Source: Micromonospora alfalfae
Lineage (GTDB): Bacteria > Actinomycetota > Actinomycetes > Mycobacteriales > Micromonosporaceae
Assembly (NCBI RefSeq): GCF_022230925.1
Contig: NZ_JAKKFH010000045.1
Span: 310,001 to 374,000, forward strand
Direction: 5' to 3'
DNA length: 64,000 nt
Shown: piece by piece, positions 34,345-42,994 of the stretch
Numbering within the stretch: the stretch's first letter is position 1
Layout: each line of letters starts with the position of its first letter
Translations under genes and position numbers: made by a program
The notes under the pieces: generated by a model
What the model was told of the DNA's origin: nothing
What the model saw: only the letters and a program-made list of their open reading frames with translations
Database searches by the model: none

Positions 34345-34393
34345 AGATCTTGGACAGTTACCGTTCCGCGCGGACGGTAACTGTCCAAGATCT
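34345..34393. terminator. Perfect 20-base inverted repeat after the cellulase gene
   Basis: The 20 bases 34345-34364 (starting AGATCTTGGACAG) are exactly complementary to 34374-34393, with a 9-base GC-rich loop. It follows the cellulase stop by 14 bases and would be a strong terminator; its length and symmetry also suit a REP-like element. Confidence 0.85.
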
Positions 34394-34460
34394 GCACTGC
34401 CCGGCCCTCGCGGGCGGACTCGGGGGGATAGGTCGGCGGGATTTCGGGCAAGCCACGATC

Positions 34461-34988
34461 GTGCGGGAGTTGCTGACCGTCGGACACGGCGCTGCCGATC
34501 GGGGCCGGCTGGGAGAGTTGCTGACCGGGGCCGGGATCGCCCAGGTGGTGGACGTGCGGCGATACCCGGCCAGCCGCACCAACCCGGACGTCCGCCGCGA
34601 GGAGCTCGAACGGTGGCTGCCCGAGTGGGGCGTCGACTACCGCTGGGAGCCGCGACTGGGCGGACGACGGCACGTCCCCGCCGGGAAACCCGAGCCGGAC
34701 ACCTGGTGGACGGTCGCGGCGTTCCGGGCGTACGCCGCCCACACGCGGACGGCCGAGTTCGACGACGCGCTCGCCGAGGTGCTCGCCGGGGCGGATCGTC
34801 GGACCACCGCGGTCATGTGCAGCGAGAGCGTGTGGTGGCGCTGCCACCGCCGGCTGATCGCCGACGTCGCGACGCTGGGCAGCGGAGTCCCAGTGGCGCA
34901 CCTGATGCCGGACGGCCGCCTCAGCCCGCACCGGCCGGCCGAGGGCGCCCGCCGACTGCCCGACGGCCACCTGCTGTGGGACGGCTGA
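34461..34988 (+). CDS. DUF488 family protein
   Basis: A 175-residue DUF488 protein. The N-terminal LLTVGHGAADRGRLGELL, VVDVRRYPASRTNPD and the Cys/His motif AVMCSESVWWRCHRRLIAD are typical. The conserved Arg and Cys residues suggest a nucleotide- or nucleic-acid-linked function, which is unproven. I chose GTG at 34461 since the frame upstream runs through the palindrome. Confidence 0.88.
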   Translation: MRELLTVGHGAADRGRLGELLTGAGIAQVVDVRRYPASRTNPDVRREELERWLPEWGVDYRWEPRLGGRRHVPAGKPEPDTWWTVAAFRAYAAHTRTAEFDDALAEVLAGADRRTTAVMCSESVWWRCHRRLIADVATLGSGVPVAHLMPDGRLSPHRPAEGARRLPDGHLLWDG

Positions 34989-34989
34989 G

Positions 34990-35496
34990 TCACTCCACCA
35001 GGTCGTCGGCGAGCAGATCCATCAACAGGCCGTCGTGCCAGCGGCCGTCCGCGCCGCGCTCATAGCGGCGCAGCACCCCCACCGGGCGAAAACCAACCTT
35101 CGCGTACGCCCGGATGGCGGCGCTGTTCGCCGCGGCCGGGTCGATGGTGAAGCGGTGGTGGCCGTACTCGTCGATCAAATGTCGGGCCAGGGTGCGGATG
35201 GCGTCGCCGCCGAGGCCGGCGCCACGCTCCGCCGGGTCGAGGAAGACGTCCAGGCTGGCGTGCCGGTAGTCAGGGTCCGCCTCGGCGTACCACTGGATCG
35301 CGCCGATCACCCGGCCGTCGTGCTCGATCGCGTACACGTGCAGGTCGTCGTCGGCGAGGTCGGCGCGCACGGAGTCGGCCAGGTCGTCGCCGCCCCGCCA
35401 CCACCGGCGTACCTCCGGGTCGGCCCGGATCGCGGCGAGGGCCGGCACGTCCGCGACCGTCGCCGGTCGTAGTGTCACCACCCGCCCCCGCAGCAC
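34990..35496 (-). CDS. GNAT N-acetyltransferase (AAC(6')-like)
   Basis: A 168-residue GNAT protein of the RimJ/AAC(6')-like type. Motifs are VVTLRPATVADVPALAAIRA, the acetyl-CoA site LDPAERGAGLGGDAIRTL, and the C-terminal NSAAIRAYAKVGFRPVGVL. It could acetylate an aminoglycoside or an amine/protein N-terminus; resistance is not shown. It is 4 bases downstream of bsaP, so probably in the bioB-bsaP transcript. Confidence 0.88.
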   Translation of the reverse strand: MLRGRVVTLRPATVADVPALAAIRADPEVRRWWRGGDDLADSVRADLADDDLHVYAIEHDGRVIGAIQWYAEADPDYRHASLDVFLDPAERGAGLGGDAIRTLARHLIDEYGHHRFTIDPAAANSAAIRAYAKVGFRPVGVLRRYERGADGRWHDGLLMDLLADDLVE

Positions 35497-35500
35497 CGGC

Positions 35501-35701
35501 TCAGCCCCGGATCTCGCCGTGCTCGACGCAGACCGCCGACCAGCCCACCGGCAGCACCTGCACCTTCATCCGGCGACGGCAGCGGTGGCAGAACCGGGGT
35601 GGCTCCAACTGGCGGGCCGACGCGCAGGCGGGGTGGGCGGTGGCCGTCGCCGACTCACCGCACCTGTCGCACCACGCTTGCGTAGTCGTCATTGTCGTCA
35701 C
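35501..35701 (-). CDS. bsaP: Biotin synthase auxiliary protein BsaP
   Basis: A 66-residue Cys-rich protein with two CxxC pairs (WCDRCGE and FCHRCRRRM) plus two further Cys, and a C-terminal VGWSAVCVEHGEIRG. It directly follows bioB and its GTG overlaps the bioB stop (GTGA at 35701-35698). This matches BsaP, the small iron-sulfur auxiliary protein needed for biotin synthase activity in mycobacteria. The identity rests on size, Cys pattern and the bioB neighbour. Confidence 0.82.
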   Translation of the reverse strand: MTTMTTTQAWCDRCGESATATAHPACASARQLEPPRFCHRCRRRMKVQVLPVGWSAVCVEHGEIRG

Positions 35702-36693
35702 AGCGTGGCGGAGAGCGCCTTGACCGGCATCTTCAACTCGTCCAGCAGCTCCAGGTCGGCTGTTGCCGGTCGACCCAGCGTGGTCAGGTAGTTGCCGACG
35801 ATCACCGCGTTGATGCCGCCGAGCAGACCGTCACGGGTGCCGAGGTCGCCGAGGGTGATCTCGCGACCACCGGCGTACCGCAGGATGGTGCGCGGCATGG
35901 CCAGCCGGAACGCGGCGATGGCCCGCAGCGCGTCCTTGCCCTCCACGACCGGACGGTCACCGAGCGGGGTGCCGGGGCGCGGGTTGAGGAAGTTGAGCGG
36001 CACCTCGTGCGGGTTCAACTCGGCGAGCTGCGCGGCGAACTCGGCCCGCTGCTCGACGGTCTCACCGAGGCCGAGGATGCCACCGCAGCACACCTCCATG
36101 CCGGAGTCGCGCACCATCCGCAGGGTCTCCCAGCGCTCCTCCCACGAGTGCGTGGTGACCACGTTGGGGAAGTACGACTTGCAGGTTTCCAGATTGTGGT
36201 TGTAGCGGTGCACGCCCATGTCGACCAGGTCGTCGACCTGCTCCTTGGTGAGCATGCCCAGCGACGCGGCGACCTGGATGTCGACGGCCGCCTTGATGGC
36301 GGCGACGCCCTCGCGCATCTGCTTCATCAGCCGGGCGTCCGGACCGCGGACCGCAGCGACGATGCAGAACTCGGTCGCCCCGGTCGCGGCGGTCTGCTTC
36401 GCCGCCTCGACCAGCGACGGGATGTCCAGCCAGACCGAGCGCACCGGCGAGGTGAACAGGCCCGACTGCGAGCAGAAGTGGCAGTCTTCCGGGCAGCCGC
36501 CGGTCTTGAGCGAGACGATTCCCTCGACCTCGACCTCCGGGCCGCACCAGCGCATCCGCACGTCGTGAGCGAGCTGGAGGGCGGCGGGCAGGTGCTCGTC
36601 GGGCAGGTTCAGCACGGCGAGGATGCCGGCCTGATCGAGGCCGACACCGTCACCCAGGACCTGGGTCCGGGCCTGGTCGAGGATCTCTGGCAT
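35698..36693 (-). CDS. bioB: Biotin synthase BioB
   Basis: A 331-residue radical SAM enzyme. The [4Fe-4S] motif is GGCPEDCHFCSQSG (CxxxCxxC), with further conserved parts VEGIVSLKTG, RYNHNLETCKSYFP and GMEVCCGGILGLGE, the latter Cys ligating the second cluster. It inserts sulfur into dethiobiotin. It runs divergently from bioF-bioD. Confidence 0.97.
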   Translation of the reverse strand: MPEILDQARTQVLGDGVGLDQAGILAVLNLPDEHLPAALQLAHDVRMRWCGPEVEVEGIVSLKTGGCPEDCHFCSQSGLFTSPVRSVWLDIPSLVEAAKQTAATGATEFCIVAAVRGPDARLMKQMREGVAAIKAAVDIQVAASLGMLTKEQVDDLVDMGVHRYNHNLETCKSYFPNVVTTHSWEERWETLRMVRDSGMEVCCGGILGLGETVEQRAEFAAQLAELNPHEVPLNFLNPRPGTPLGDRPVVEGKDALRAIAAFRLAMPRTILRYAGGREITLGDLGTRDGLLGGINAVIVGNYLTTLGRPATADLELLDELKMPVKALSATL

Positions 36694-36897
36694 GGCTCGT
36701 ACCCTACTAGGCCTGTGCCAAAGCCCCGGGCCGGCCAGGGGCTTCGAAACAGGCCCTGGACCACCCGATCAGCCCGAACGCCCTGGCAGCTCGTGGACAG
36801 CTCGCACCGAGTGGAATCGTCGGGCCGGTGGCGGCGGGTGGTAATTTCGCCCGGCGGGTGTCGGGCTGACCGGCACGCACAGCGGGGGAGGGTGACG

Positions 36898-38034
36898 GTG
36901 GCGGACTGGCTGGCGGCGCTCGACCGCCGCGCGGAGCTGCGGGCGAAGGCCGGGCTCACCAGGCGACTGCATCCGCGTCCGGCCGACGATCAGATGACCG
37001 ATCTGGCCGGCAACGACTACCTCGGCCTGGCCACCCACCCGGACGTCATCGTCGCGGCCACGGCGGCCCTGTCGGCGTACGGGCTGGGGGCTACCGGGTC
37101 GCGACTGGTCCGGGGCTCCACCGACGCGCACCGGGCGCTGGAGGAGGACCTGGCCCGCTGGCTGGGCACCGACGGCGCTCTGGTCTTCTCCTCCGGCTAC
37201 CTGGCCAACCTCGGCGCGCTGCGGGCGCTCGTCCAACCTCGGACGCTGCTCGTCTCCGACGCGCACAACCACGCGTCGCTGATCGACGGCTGCCGCATCT
37301 CCGGTGCGGAGACGGTGGTCACCCCGCACGCCGATGTCGATGCGGTAGCCGCCGCGCTCGCTGCCGCTCCCGGCCGCCCGGCGGTGGTGGTGACGGAGTC
37401 GGTCTTCTCGGTCGACGGTGATCTCGCCCCGCTGGCTCGGCTGCACGCCGTGGCCCGCCGTCACGGCGCGCTGCTGCTGGTCGACGATGCGCACGCGCTG
37501 GGACTGACCGGCCCGGCCGGCGCGGGCGCGGTGGCGGCCACCGGGCTGGCCGGCGAGCCGGACGTGGTGGTCACCGCCACCCTGTCCAAGGCGCTCGGTG
37601 GCGCGGGTGGCGTTGTCGCCGGCCCGGCCGAGTTCGTCAGGCATCTGGTCGAGACCGGGCGCACGTTCATCTTCGACACGGCACTGCCGCCGGCGGTCGC
37701 CGCCGGTGTGCACGCCGCGCTGCGGCTCGCCCAGGCCGGCGACGACCTGCGCGCCGAACTCTCCGACCGGGTGGGACTGGCTGTGGGTCGACTGCGGTCG
37801 GCCGGGCTGACCGTCTCCGCCCCGGACGCGGCGGTGATCTCGGTGACGGCCCCGGGGCCGGAGGCGGCGACCGCGTGGGCGGCGGACTGCCGGGACCGGG
37901 GCGTCGCGGTGGGCTGTTTCCGGCCACCATCCACCCCGGACAGCCGCTCCCGCCTGCGCCTGACGGTGAGCGCGGGGGTGCCCCGGAGGGCGTTCGAGCG
38001 GGCGCTGGACGTCATCGTGGACACCGCGCCGTGA
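36898..38034 (+). CDS. bioF: 8-amino-7-oxononanoate synthase BioF
   Basis: A 378-residue PLP enzyme of the alpha-oxoamine synthase family. Motifs include DLAGNDYLGLATHPDV, GLGATGSRLVRGSTDAHRAL, LLVDDAHALGLTG and the PLP-Lys motif TATLSKALGGAGGVV. It condenses pimeloyl thioester with alanine in biotin synthesis. Two GTG codons (36892, 36898) are possible. The second has a better distance from the GGGGGAG ribosome site. Confidence 0.93.
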   Translation: MADWLAALDRRAELRAKAGLTRRLHPRPADDQMTDLAGNDYLGLATHPDVIVAATAALSAYGLGATGSRLVRGSTDAHRALEEDLARWLGTDGALVFSSGYLANLGALRALVQPRTLLVSDAHNHASLIDGCRISGAETVVTPHADVDAVAAALAAAPGRPAVVVTESVFSVDGDLAPLARLHAVARRHGALLLVDDAHALGLTGPAGAGAVAATGLAGEPDVVVTATLSKALGGAGGVVAGPAEFVRHLVETGRTFIFDTALPPAVAAGVHAALRLAQAGDDLRAELSDRVGLAVGRLRSAGLTVSAPDAAVISVTAPGPEAATAWAADCRDRGVAVGCFRPPSTPDSRSRLRLTVSAGVPRRAFERALDVIVDTAP

Positions 38035-38035
38035 G

Positions 38036-38080
38036 CGCGCGGAGCGAGCCGGCTCGGCGAGCCCCGCAGTCGCGAACCCA
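38036..38080. repeat. Possible interspersed spacer element between bioF and bioD
   Basis: The spacer contains GAGCGAGCCGGCTCGGCGAG followed by CCCCGCAGTCGCGAAC. GGCTC/GAGCC forms a small hairpin with a 3-base loop. It looks like a non-coding module placed before a start codon rather than random GC-rich sequence, but the window has only one copy. Confidence 0.35.
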
Positions 38081-38089
38081 GGGGGCGTC

Positions 38090-38815
38090 ATGACCGGGTG
38101 GGCGGGGTCGGTGCTGGTTACCGGAACGGACACCGAGGTCGGCAAGACGGTGGTGACAGCGGCGATCGCGGCCGCCGCGCAGGCCGCCGGGCTGCGGGTG
38201 GCGGTGGTCAAACCGGGTCAGACCGGTACGGCCGGCGGTGAGCCCGGCGACGTGGACGCGGTGAACCGGCTGGCTGCGCCGCTGACCGGTCGGACCCTTG
38301 CCAGCTACCCGGATCCGCTCGCCCCGTTGGCCGCAGCGCGGGTGGCCGACCTGCCGCCGCTGGAGTTGTACACGGCGGTGGACGCCGTCCGCGCGGAGGC
38401 CGACAAGCACGACCTCGTGCTGATCGAGGGCGCGGGCGGGTTGCTGGTTCCGATGGGGCTGCGGCCGTCGGGGGAGCCGTGGACGATGGCCGACCTGGCG
38501 GTGTCGCTCGGCGCGCCCGCTGTGGTGGTCGCCCGCGCCGGGTTGGGCACGCTCAACCACACCGCGTTGACCCTGGAGGCACTGGACCGTAGGGCGGTGC
38601 CGGCCGGTGTGGTGATCGGCGCCTGGCCGGCCCGGCCGGAGTTGGTGCACTGGACGAACCTCACCGATCTGGTGCCGAACCTTCTCGGCGCGCTGCCCGA
38701 CGGCGCGGGCGCGATGGACCCGGGTGTGTTCCGGCGGTCCGCGCCGGGTTGGCTCACCCCGGCCCTGCACGGTGTGCTCGACGACTGGCGGGTCTGGGCC
38801 GAGGAGAGCGGCTGA
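38090..38815 (+). CDS. bioD: Dethiobiotin synthetase BioD
   Basis: A 241-residue P-loop ligase: SVLVTGTDTEVGKTVVTAAI (Walker A), AVVKPGQTG with the conserved Lys, and the LVLIEGAGGLLVPMG motif. It closes the ureido ring of dethiobiotin with ATP and CO2. It follows bioF by 55 bases with a GGGGG ribosome site. bioA is not in the window. Confidence 0.95.
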   Translation: MTGWAGSVLVTGTDTEVGKTVVTAAIAAAAQAAGLRVAVVKPGQTGTAGGEPGDVDAVNRLAAPLTGRTLASYPDPLAPLAAARVADLPPLELYTAVDAVRAEADKHDLVLIEGAGGLLVPMGLRPSGEPWTMADLAVSLGAPAVVVARAGLGTLNHTALTLEALDRRAVPAGVVIGAWPARPELVHWTNLTDLVPNLLGALPDGAGAMDPGVFRRSAPGWLTPALHGVLDDWRVWAEESG

Positions 38816-38869
38816 ACACCTGACTTTCGTCGGTGTCCGCGCAGGTCGGGCGTCGGTAGCCTGACCGCC

Positions 38870-40441
38870 GTGCGGATCCTCGACTTCCCGTCGCCGGGCT
38901 GGCTGCACCGGCGGCGTCGCCTGCTGCTGGACGTGCTGCTCTGGGCGGTGGTGGCCGCCCCGATCGGCTACGCCGACGCCAACCCGCCCTATTCGCGGTA
39001 CACGGTGCCGCTTCTGGTCGGCAAGCTGCTGGTGCTCGGCGCGGCGGTGGTGGCGGGTCGACGTCAGCCGTTGGTCGCCCCGGTGCTGGCGGTGCTCGGG
39101 TCGTTGGTCGATGGCAACTTTATGTTCGCGATTCCGGTCTTCAGCTATCTCGCCGGGCGGCGTAGCGCCACCGCGGGTCCGGCGATCATGGTCTTCGTGC
39201 TGATCGTGGCCGGTGGCACGGCGCTCAACCTGGGGCTGCTCGGCGCCGGCGCGGCCACCTGGTTCCTGCTCGCCTCGGTGCTGCTCTTCGCCGCCGTGTT
39301 CCCCTGGTTGGTCGGCCGGTACCGCCGCCAGCAGCAGGAGTTGACCGACGCGGGTCGCCGGCACGTCGACGCGCTGACCCGCGAGCAGCGGGGCACCGCC
39401 GAGCGGACCCGATTGCGCGAGCGGGCTCGGATCGCCGGGGAGATGCACGACTCGCTCGGTCACGACCTCAGCCTGATCGCGTTGCGCGCCGCCGCCCTGG
39501 AGGTCGCCGCCGACCTGGACGACCGCCATCGGGCCGCGGCAGGGGAGTTGCGGGCCAGCGTCTCCGCCGCCACCGAGCGACTCCACGAGATCATCGGGGT
39601 GCTCCGCGAGGAGGCTGGCGCGTCGCTGCGTCCGAGCGGGGAGACCGTGGCCGACCTGGTCGACGGCGCCCGGGAGGCCGGGATGGCGGTACGGCTGGAC
39701 ACTGCCCCGGTGGTCGCGGACCTACCGCCGATGACCGGGCACGCGGCGCACCGGATCGTCCGGGAGGCGCTGACCAACGCGGCCCGGTACGCGCCGGGCG
39801 CCCCGGTCGACGTGCGCCTCACCCGCGACGGTGACCGGGTCGAGGTGACAGTCGTCAACGACGCGCCGCCGGCCGGGCCGCTGCCCGCCCCACCGTCGCA
39901 GGGCAGTGGGCTGCTCGCCCTCGCCGAGCGGGTCCGCCTCGCCGGCGGGACGCTCGACGCCGGCCACCGGGCCGACGGCGGGTTCGCGGTACGGGCGGTG
40001 TTGCCGGCCACCGCGGCACCGCCGGAGCCGATCGGGTCGGCGGCCGAGGCCGGGCTCGCGTCCTGGTCCGACGAGCGACAGGGTCCGGCGGAGCGGCCGG
40101 TGGACGCCGAGCGGCGGCTGCACGACGCCCGGCGGCGGGTCCGACGCAGCCTGCTGGTGGCGCTCGTCGCCCCGGTCGGTTTCGCAGTGGTGCTCTCGTT
40201 CGTCTACTACCCGGTGGCGACCGCCGGGACGGTGCTGGACCGGGCCACCTTCGACCAGTTGCGTGTCGGCGCGGCCCGGTCGGAGCTGGTCGGGCTGCCC
40301 CGGCGGCAGTTGGAACGCACAGCGGCGGTCGACCTGGCCGGCTGCGAGTACTACACCGACGGTAACTTTCCCCTCGCCGCGCCGACCTGGCGGCTCTGTT
40401 TCACCGACGGCCGGCTGGTCAGCAAGGAGTGGATCGCCTAG
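38870..40441 (+). CDS. Sensor histidine kinase with extra C-terminal membrane/extracytoplasmic domain
   Basis: A 523-residue HisKA_3-type kinase. Four to five membrane helices occupy residues about 15-150. The phospho-His lies in RARIAGEMHDSLGHDLSLIA (about His193), and the ATPase domain has REALTNAARYAPG and GSGLLALAERVRLAGG (about 285-370). After residue 385 there is an unusual extension: a charged linker, a further membrane helix (about 425-447) and about 75 residues ending LAGCEYYTDGNFPL ... LCFTDGRLVSKEWIA with a possible disulfide. The stop codon shares a base with the GTG of the response regulator gene. Confidence 0.9.
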   Translation: MRILDFPSPGWLHRRRRLLLDVLLWAVVAAPIGYADANPPYSRYTVPLLVGKLLVLGAAVVAGRRQPLVAPVLAVLGSLVDGNFMFAIPVFSYLAGRRSATAGPAIMVFVLIVAGGTALNLGLLGAGAATWFLLASVLLFAAVFPWLVGRYRRQQQELTDAGRRHVDALTREQRGTAERTRLRERARIAGEMHDSLGHDLSLIALRAAALEVAADLDDRHRAAAGELRASVSAATERLHEIIGVLREEAGASLRPSGETVADLVDGAREAGMAVRLDTAPVVADLPPMTGHAAHRIVREALTNAARYAPGAPVDVRLTRDGDRVEVTVVNDAPPAGPLPAPPSQGSGLLALAERVRLAGGTLDAGHRADGGFAVRAVLPATAAPPEPIGSAAEAGLASWSDERQGPAERPVDAERRLHDARRRVRRSLLVALVAPVGFAVVLSFVYYPVATAGTVLDRATFDQLRVGAARSELVGLPRRQLERTAAVDLAGCEYYTDGNFPLAAPTWRLCFTDGRLVSKEWIA

Positions 40442-41118
40442 TGGACACCGACACGACGGGGACACCGCCGATCCGGGTGGTACTGGCCGACGACGAGGCG
40501 ATGATCCGGGCCGGCGTCCGGGCCATCCTCGCCAGCGACCCGGGCATCGAGGTGGTCGCCGAGGCCGGCGACGGGCACGCGGCGGTGGAGTTGGTCCGGG
40601 CCCACCGACCCCGGGTCGCGCTGCTGGACATCCGGATGCCGCGGCTGGACGGGTTGGCCGCCGCCGCCGAGATCCGCCGGATCGTGCCGGACACCGCGAC
40701 CATCATGCTGACAACGTTCGGCGAGGACGACCACGTGGCCCGGGCGCTCGGGCACGGTGCCAGCGGGTTCCTGCTCAAGGCCGGCGACCCGCGTGAGCTG
40801 ATCGCCGGTGTGCACGCGGTCGCCGACGGTGGGGCGTACCTGTCGCCGAGGGTGGCCCGTCGGGTGATCGAGCTGGGGGCCGACCGGTTGGCCCGTCGAC
40901 CCGCCGCCCGGGACCGTGCGGCCGGGCTGACCGAGCGGGAACGGGAGGTGCTGGCCCTGGTCGGGGCGGGCCTCTCCAATGCCGAGATCGCCCGCCGGCT
41001 GCACCTCGTGGAGGGCACCGTGAAGAGTTACCTGACCAGCATCTTCACCCGGCTGGACGTCCGCAACCGGGTGCAGGCGGCGATCCTGGCGTACGAGGCG
41101 GGATTGGTCGACGGCTGA
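40441..41118 (+). CDS. NarL/LuxR-family response regulator
   Basis: A 225-residue response regulator. The receiver has VVLADDEAMIRAGV and the phospho-acceptor Asp in VALLDIRMPRLDGLAA; the conserved Thr is in IMLTTFGEDDHVARAL and the Lys in GFLLKAGDPRE. The LuxR-type HTH is LTEREREVLALVGAGLSNAE followed by GTVKSYLTSIFTRLDV. It pairs with the overlapping kinase; the facing ABC exporter is a likely target. AAGGAG at 40424 suits GTG at 40441. Confidence 0.95.
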   Translation: MDTDTTGTPPIRVVLADDEAMIRAGVRAILASDPGIEVVAEAGDGHAAVELVRAHRPRVALLDIRMPRLDGLAAAAEIRRIVPDTATIMLTTFGEDDHVARALGHGASGFLLKAGDPRELIAGVHAVADGGAYLSPRVARRVIELGADRLARRPAARDRAAGLTEREREVLALVGAGLSNAEIARRLHLVEGTVKSYLTSIFTRLDVRNRVQAAILAYEAGLVDG

Positions 41119-41143
41119 GCGGGGGCCGGGTGGCCCCCGCTCA
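41116..41143. terminator. Bidirectional terminator
   Basis: TGAGCGGGGGCC (41116-41127, including the regulator stop codon) and GGCCCCCGCTCA (41132-41143) form a 12-base perfect stem with a GGGT loop between convergent genes. Confidence 0.75.
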
Positions 41144-41154
41144 ACCTGCACCTA

Positions 41155-41976
41155 CTACGCGTCGCGGCGGCGCAGGGCGACTCGGCCCAGCAGTAGCGCG
41201 GCGGCGGCCCACCCGGCGAGCAGGAGCAGCCCGCCCAATGGCGGGTACGGCTCGGTGTCGCCGGCCAGGAAGTGCCCGCCGGCCACACCGGGGAACACGT
41301 CGGCGATCCGGTTCAGCACCTCGATGTCCGGCTCCTGTAGGGACAGCGGCACGATCATCAGGGTGGCGAGGAGCACGACGATGGTGAGCACCGCGCTGCG
41401 GAGCGCGGCACCGAGGCCCAGCGCGAGCACGCCGATCAGCGCCAGGTAGGTCGCCACCGCCACGATGTCGCCGATCGTGTCGATGACCGGAGCGCTGCCC
41501 CACTCGCCGAGCACCGGCCGGGCGACCAGGACACCGACGACGCCGAGCGGCAGCCCGAGCGCGAAGGTCACCGCCCCGGTGACGGCGGCCTTGGCCAGCA
41601 GCACCCGACCGCGCGACGGGGTGCACTGCAACGTCGTGCGGATGGTGCCACTGGTGAACTCGGCGGTGATCGCCAGCAGGCCCAACGCCAGCACCACGTA
41701 CTGGGTCAGCTCGACCGAGTCGATCAGCACGCTGCCGACGGTGACGACGCCGGCGTCGTCGGCCGGGTCGTCGTTGGTGTTGCCGTTGGCGACGTAGATG
41801 GCCAGTTGGCCGGCGCTCGCCGCCATCACCACCAGGCCGGCCAGCGCCGTCCACCAGGTGCTCCGGACCGAGGCGAGCTTGGTCCACTCGGCGGCCACCG
41901 CACCCCGGAAGGCGGCCGCCGCACCGGCGGCCGGCGCGATGGCGGGGCGGGTGCCCGTGTCGGTCTGCGTGCTCAT
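41155..41976 (-). CDS. ABC exporter permease
   Basis: A 273-residue ABC-2-type membrane protein with six predicted helices. It begins with AEWTKLASVRSTWWTALAGL, which is typical of actinobacterial ABC-2 permeases. It has TSGTIRTTLQCTPSRGRVLLA at the first cytoplasmic loop and ends with GRVALRRRDA. Its start overlaps the stop of the ATPase gene. Substrate unknown (drug or lantibiotic-like export is common for such pairs). Confidence 0.88.
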   Translation of the reverse strand: MSTQTDTGTRPAIAPAAGAAAAFRGAVAAEWTKLASVRSTWWTALAGLVVMAASAGQLAIYVANGNTNDDPADDAGVVTVGSVLIDSVELTQYVVLALGLLAITAEFTSGTIRTTLQCTPSRGRVLLAKAAVTGAVTFALGLPLGVVGVLVARPVLGEWGSAPVIDTIGDIVAVATYLALIGVLALGLGAALRSAVLTIVVLLATLMIVPLSLQEPDIEVLNRIADVFPGVAGGHFLAGDTEPYPPLGGLLLLAGWAAAALLLGRVALRRRDA

Positions 41977-42905
41977 CGGTGCCCACCTTCGATCGGGCCG
42001 CCCGCGTACTCGACGCTGTCGGCGGTCAGCTCCATGAACGCCTGCTCCAGCGACGCGGCGTGTGCGCTCAGCTCGTGCAGTCGTACCCCCAGTTCGTGGG
42101 CCAGGTCGCCGACCTGGTCGGCGGTGGCGCCGACGACGGTCAGCTCGTTCCGGTCCGCCGCCTCCACTGTCGCGCCGGCGGCGGTGAGGCGCGCGGCGAG
42201 CGCGGCCAGTCCGTCCGGGTGTGGGCTGCGGACCCGGACCGCGACGGTGCTGCGGGCGATCACCTCGCCGATCGGCTCGTCGGCGAGCAGTCGCCCCCGG
42301 CCGATCACCACGAGCTGGTCGGCGGTGAGCTGCATCTCGCTCATCAGGTGGCTGGACACGAAGATCGTCCGCCCCTCGTCGGCCAGTGAGCGCATCAGCT
42401 GCCGCACCCAGCGCACCCCGTCCGGGTCGAGTCCGTTCACCGGCTCGTCGAACATCAGCACCGGTGGGTCGCCGAGCAGCGCGCCGGCGATGCCGAGCCG
42501 TTGGCCCATGCCGAGCGAGAGCGTCCGCCCCGGCTTGGCGGCGGCCCGCCCGTCCAGCCCGACGGTGTCCAACACCTCGTCGACCCGGCGGGTCGGGATG
42601 CCGTTGCTGTGCGCCATGGCCCCCAGGTGCGCCCGGCCGGACCGGGCCGGGTGGATGGCCCGGGCGTCGAGCAGCGCGCCCACCTCGTGCAGCGGCCGGC
42701 GCAACTCCCGGTACGCGCGCCCGCCCACCAGGGCCTGCCCGGCGGTCGGACGGTCCAGCCCGAGGATCATCCGCATGGTGGTGGACTTGCCGGCGCCGTT
42801 GGGGCCGAGAAAGCCGGTGACCCGGCCGGGCGCGATGTCGACTGTCAACGCGTCGACCGCGACGGTCGACCCGAACCGTTTCGTCAACCCACGTAATGTG
42901 ATCAT
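41973..42905 (-). CDS. ABC exporter ATP-binding protein
   Basis: A 310-residue ATPase of the DrrA/CcmA-like type. Walker A is GPNGAGKSTTMRMILGL, signature TLSLGMGQRLGIAGALLGDP, Walker B VLMFDEPVNGLDPDG, and the H-loop is FVSSHLMSEM. The C-terminal about 90 residues (from RSTVAVRVRSPHPDGL) are a DrrA-type regulatory extension. It is co-transcribed with the permease gene. Confidence 0.93.
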   Translation of the reverse strand: MITLRGLTKRFGSTVAVDALTVDIAPGRVTGFLGPNGAGKSTTMRMILGLDRPTAGQALVGGRAYRELRRPLHEVGALLDARAIHPARSGRAHLGAMAHSNGIPTRRVDEVLDTVGLDGRAAAKPGRTLSLGMGQRLGIAGALLGDPPVLMFDEPVNGLDPDGVRWVRQLMRSLADEGRTIFVSSHLMSEMQLTADQLVVIGRGRLLADEPIGEVIARSTVAVRVRSPHPDGLAALAARLTAAGATVEAADRNELTVVGATADQVGDLAHELGVRLHELSAHAASLEQAFMELTADSVEYAGGPIEGGHR

Positions 42906-42994
42906 GCGCTGACGCTAGGCGAGCGAGCTGCCGCGCCGCCGCGCCCGAACGGCACCACCCACCCCTGACTTTCGTCAGGTCGGTGGCGGGCTGA

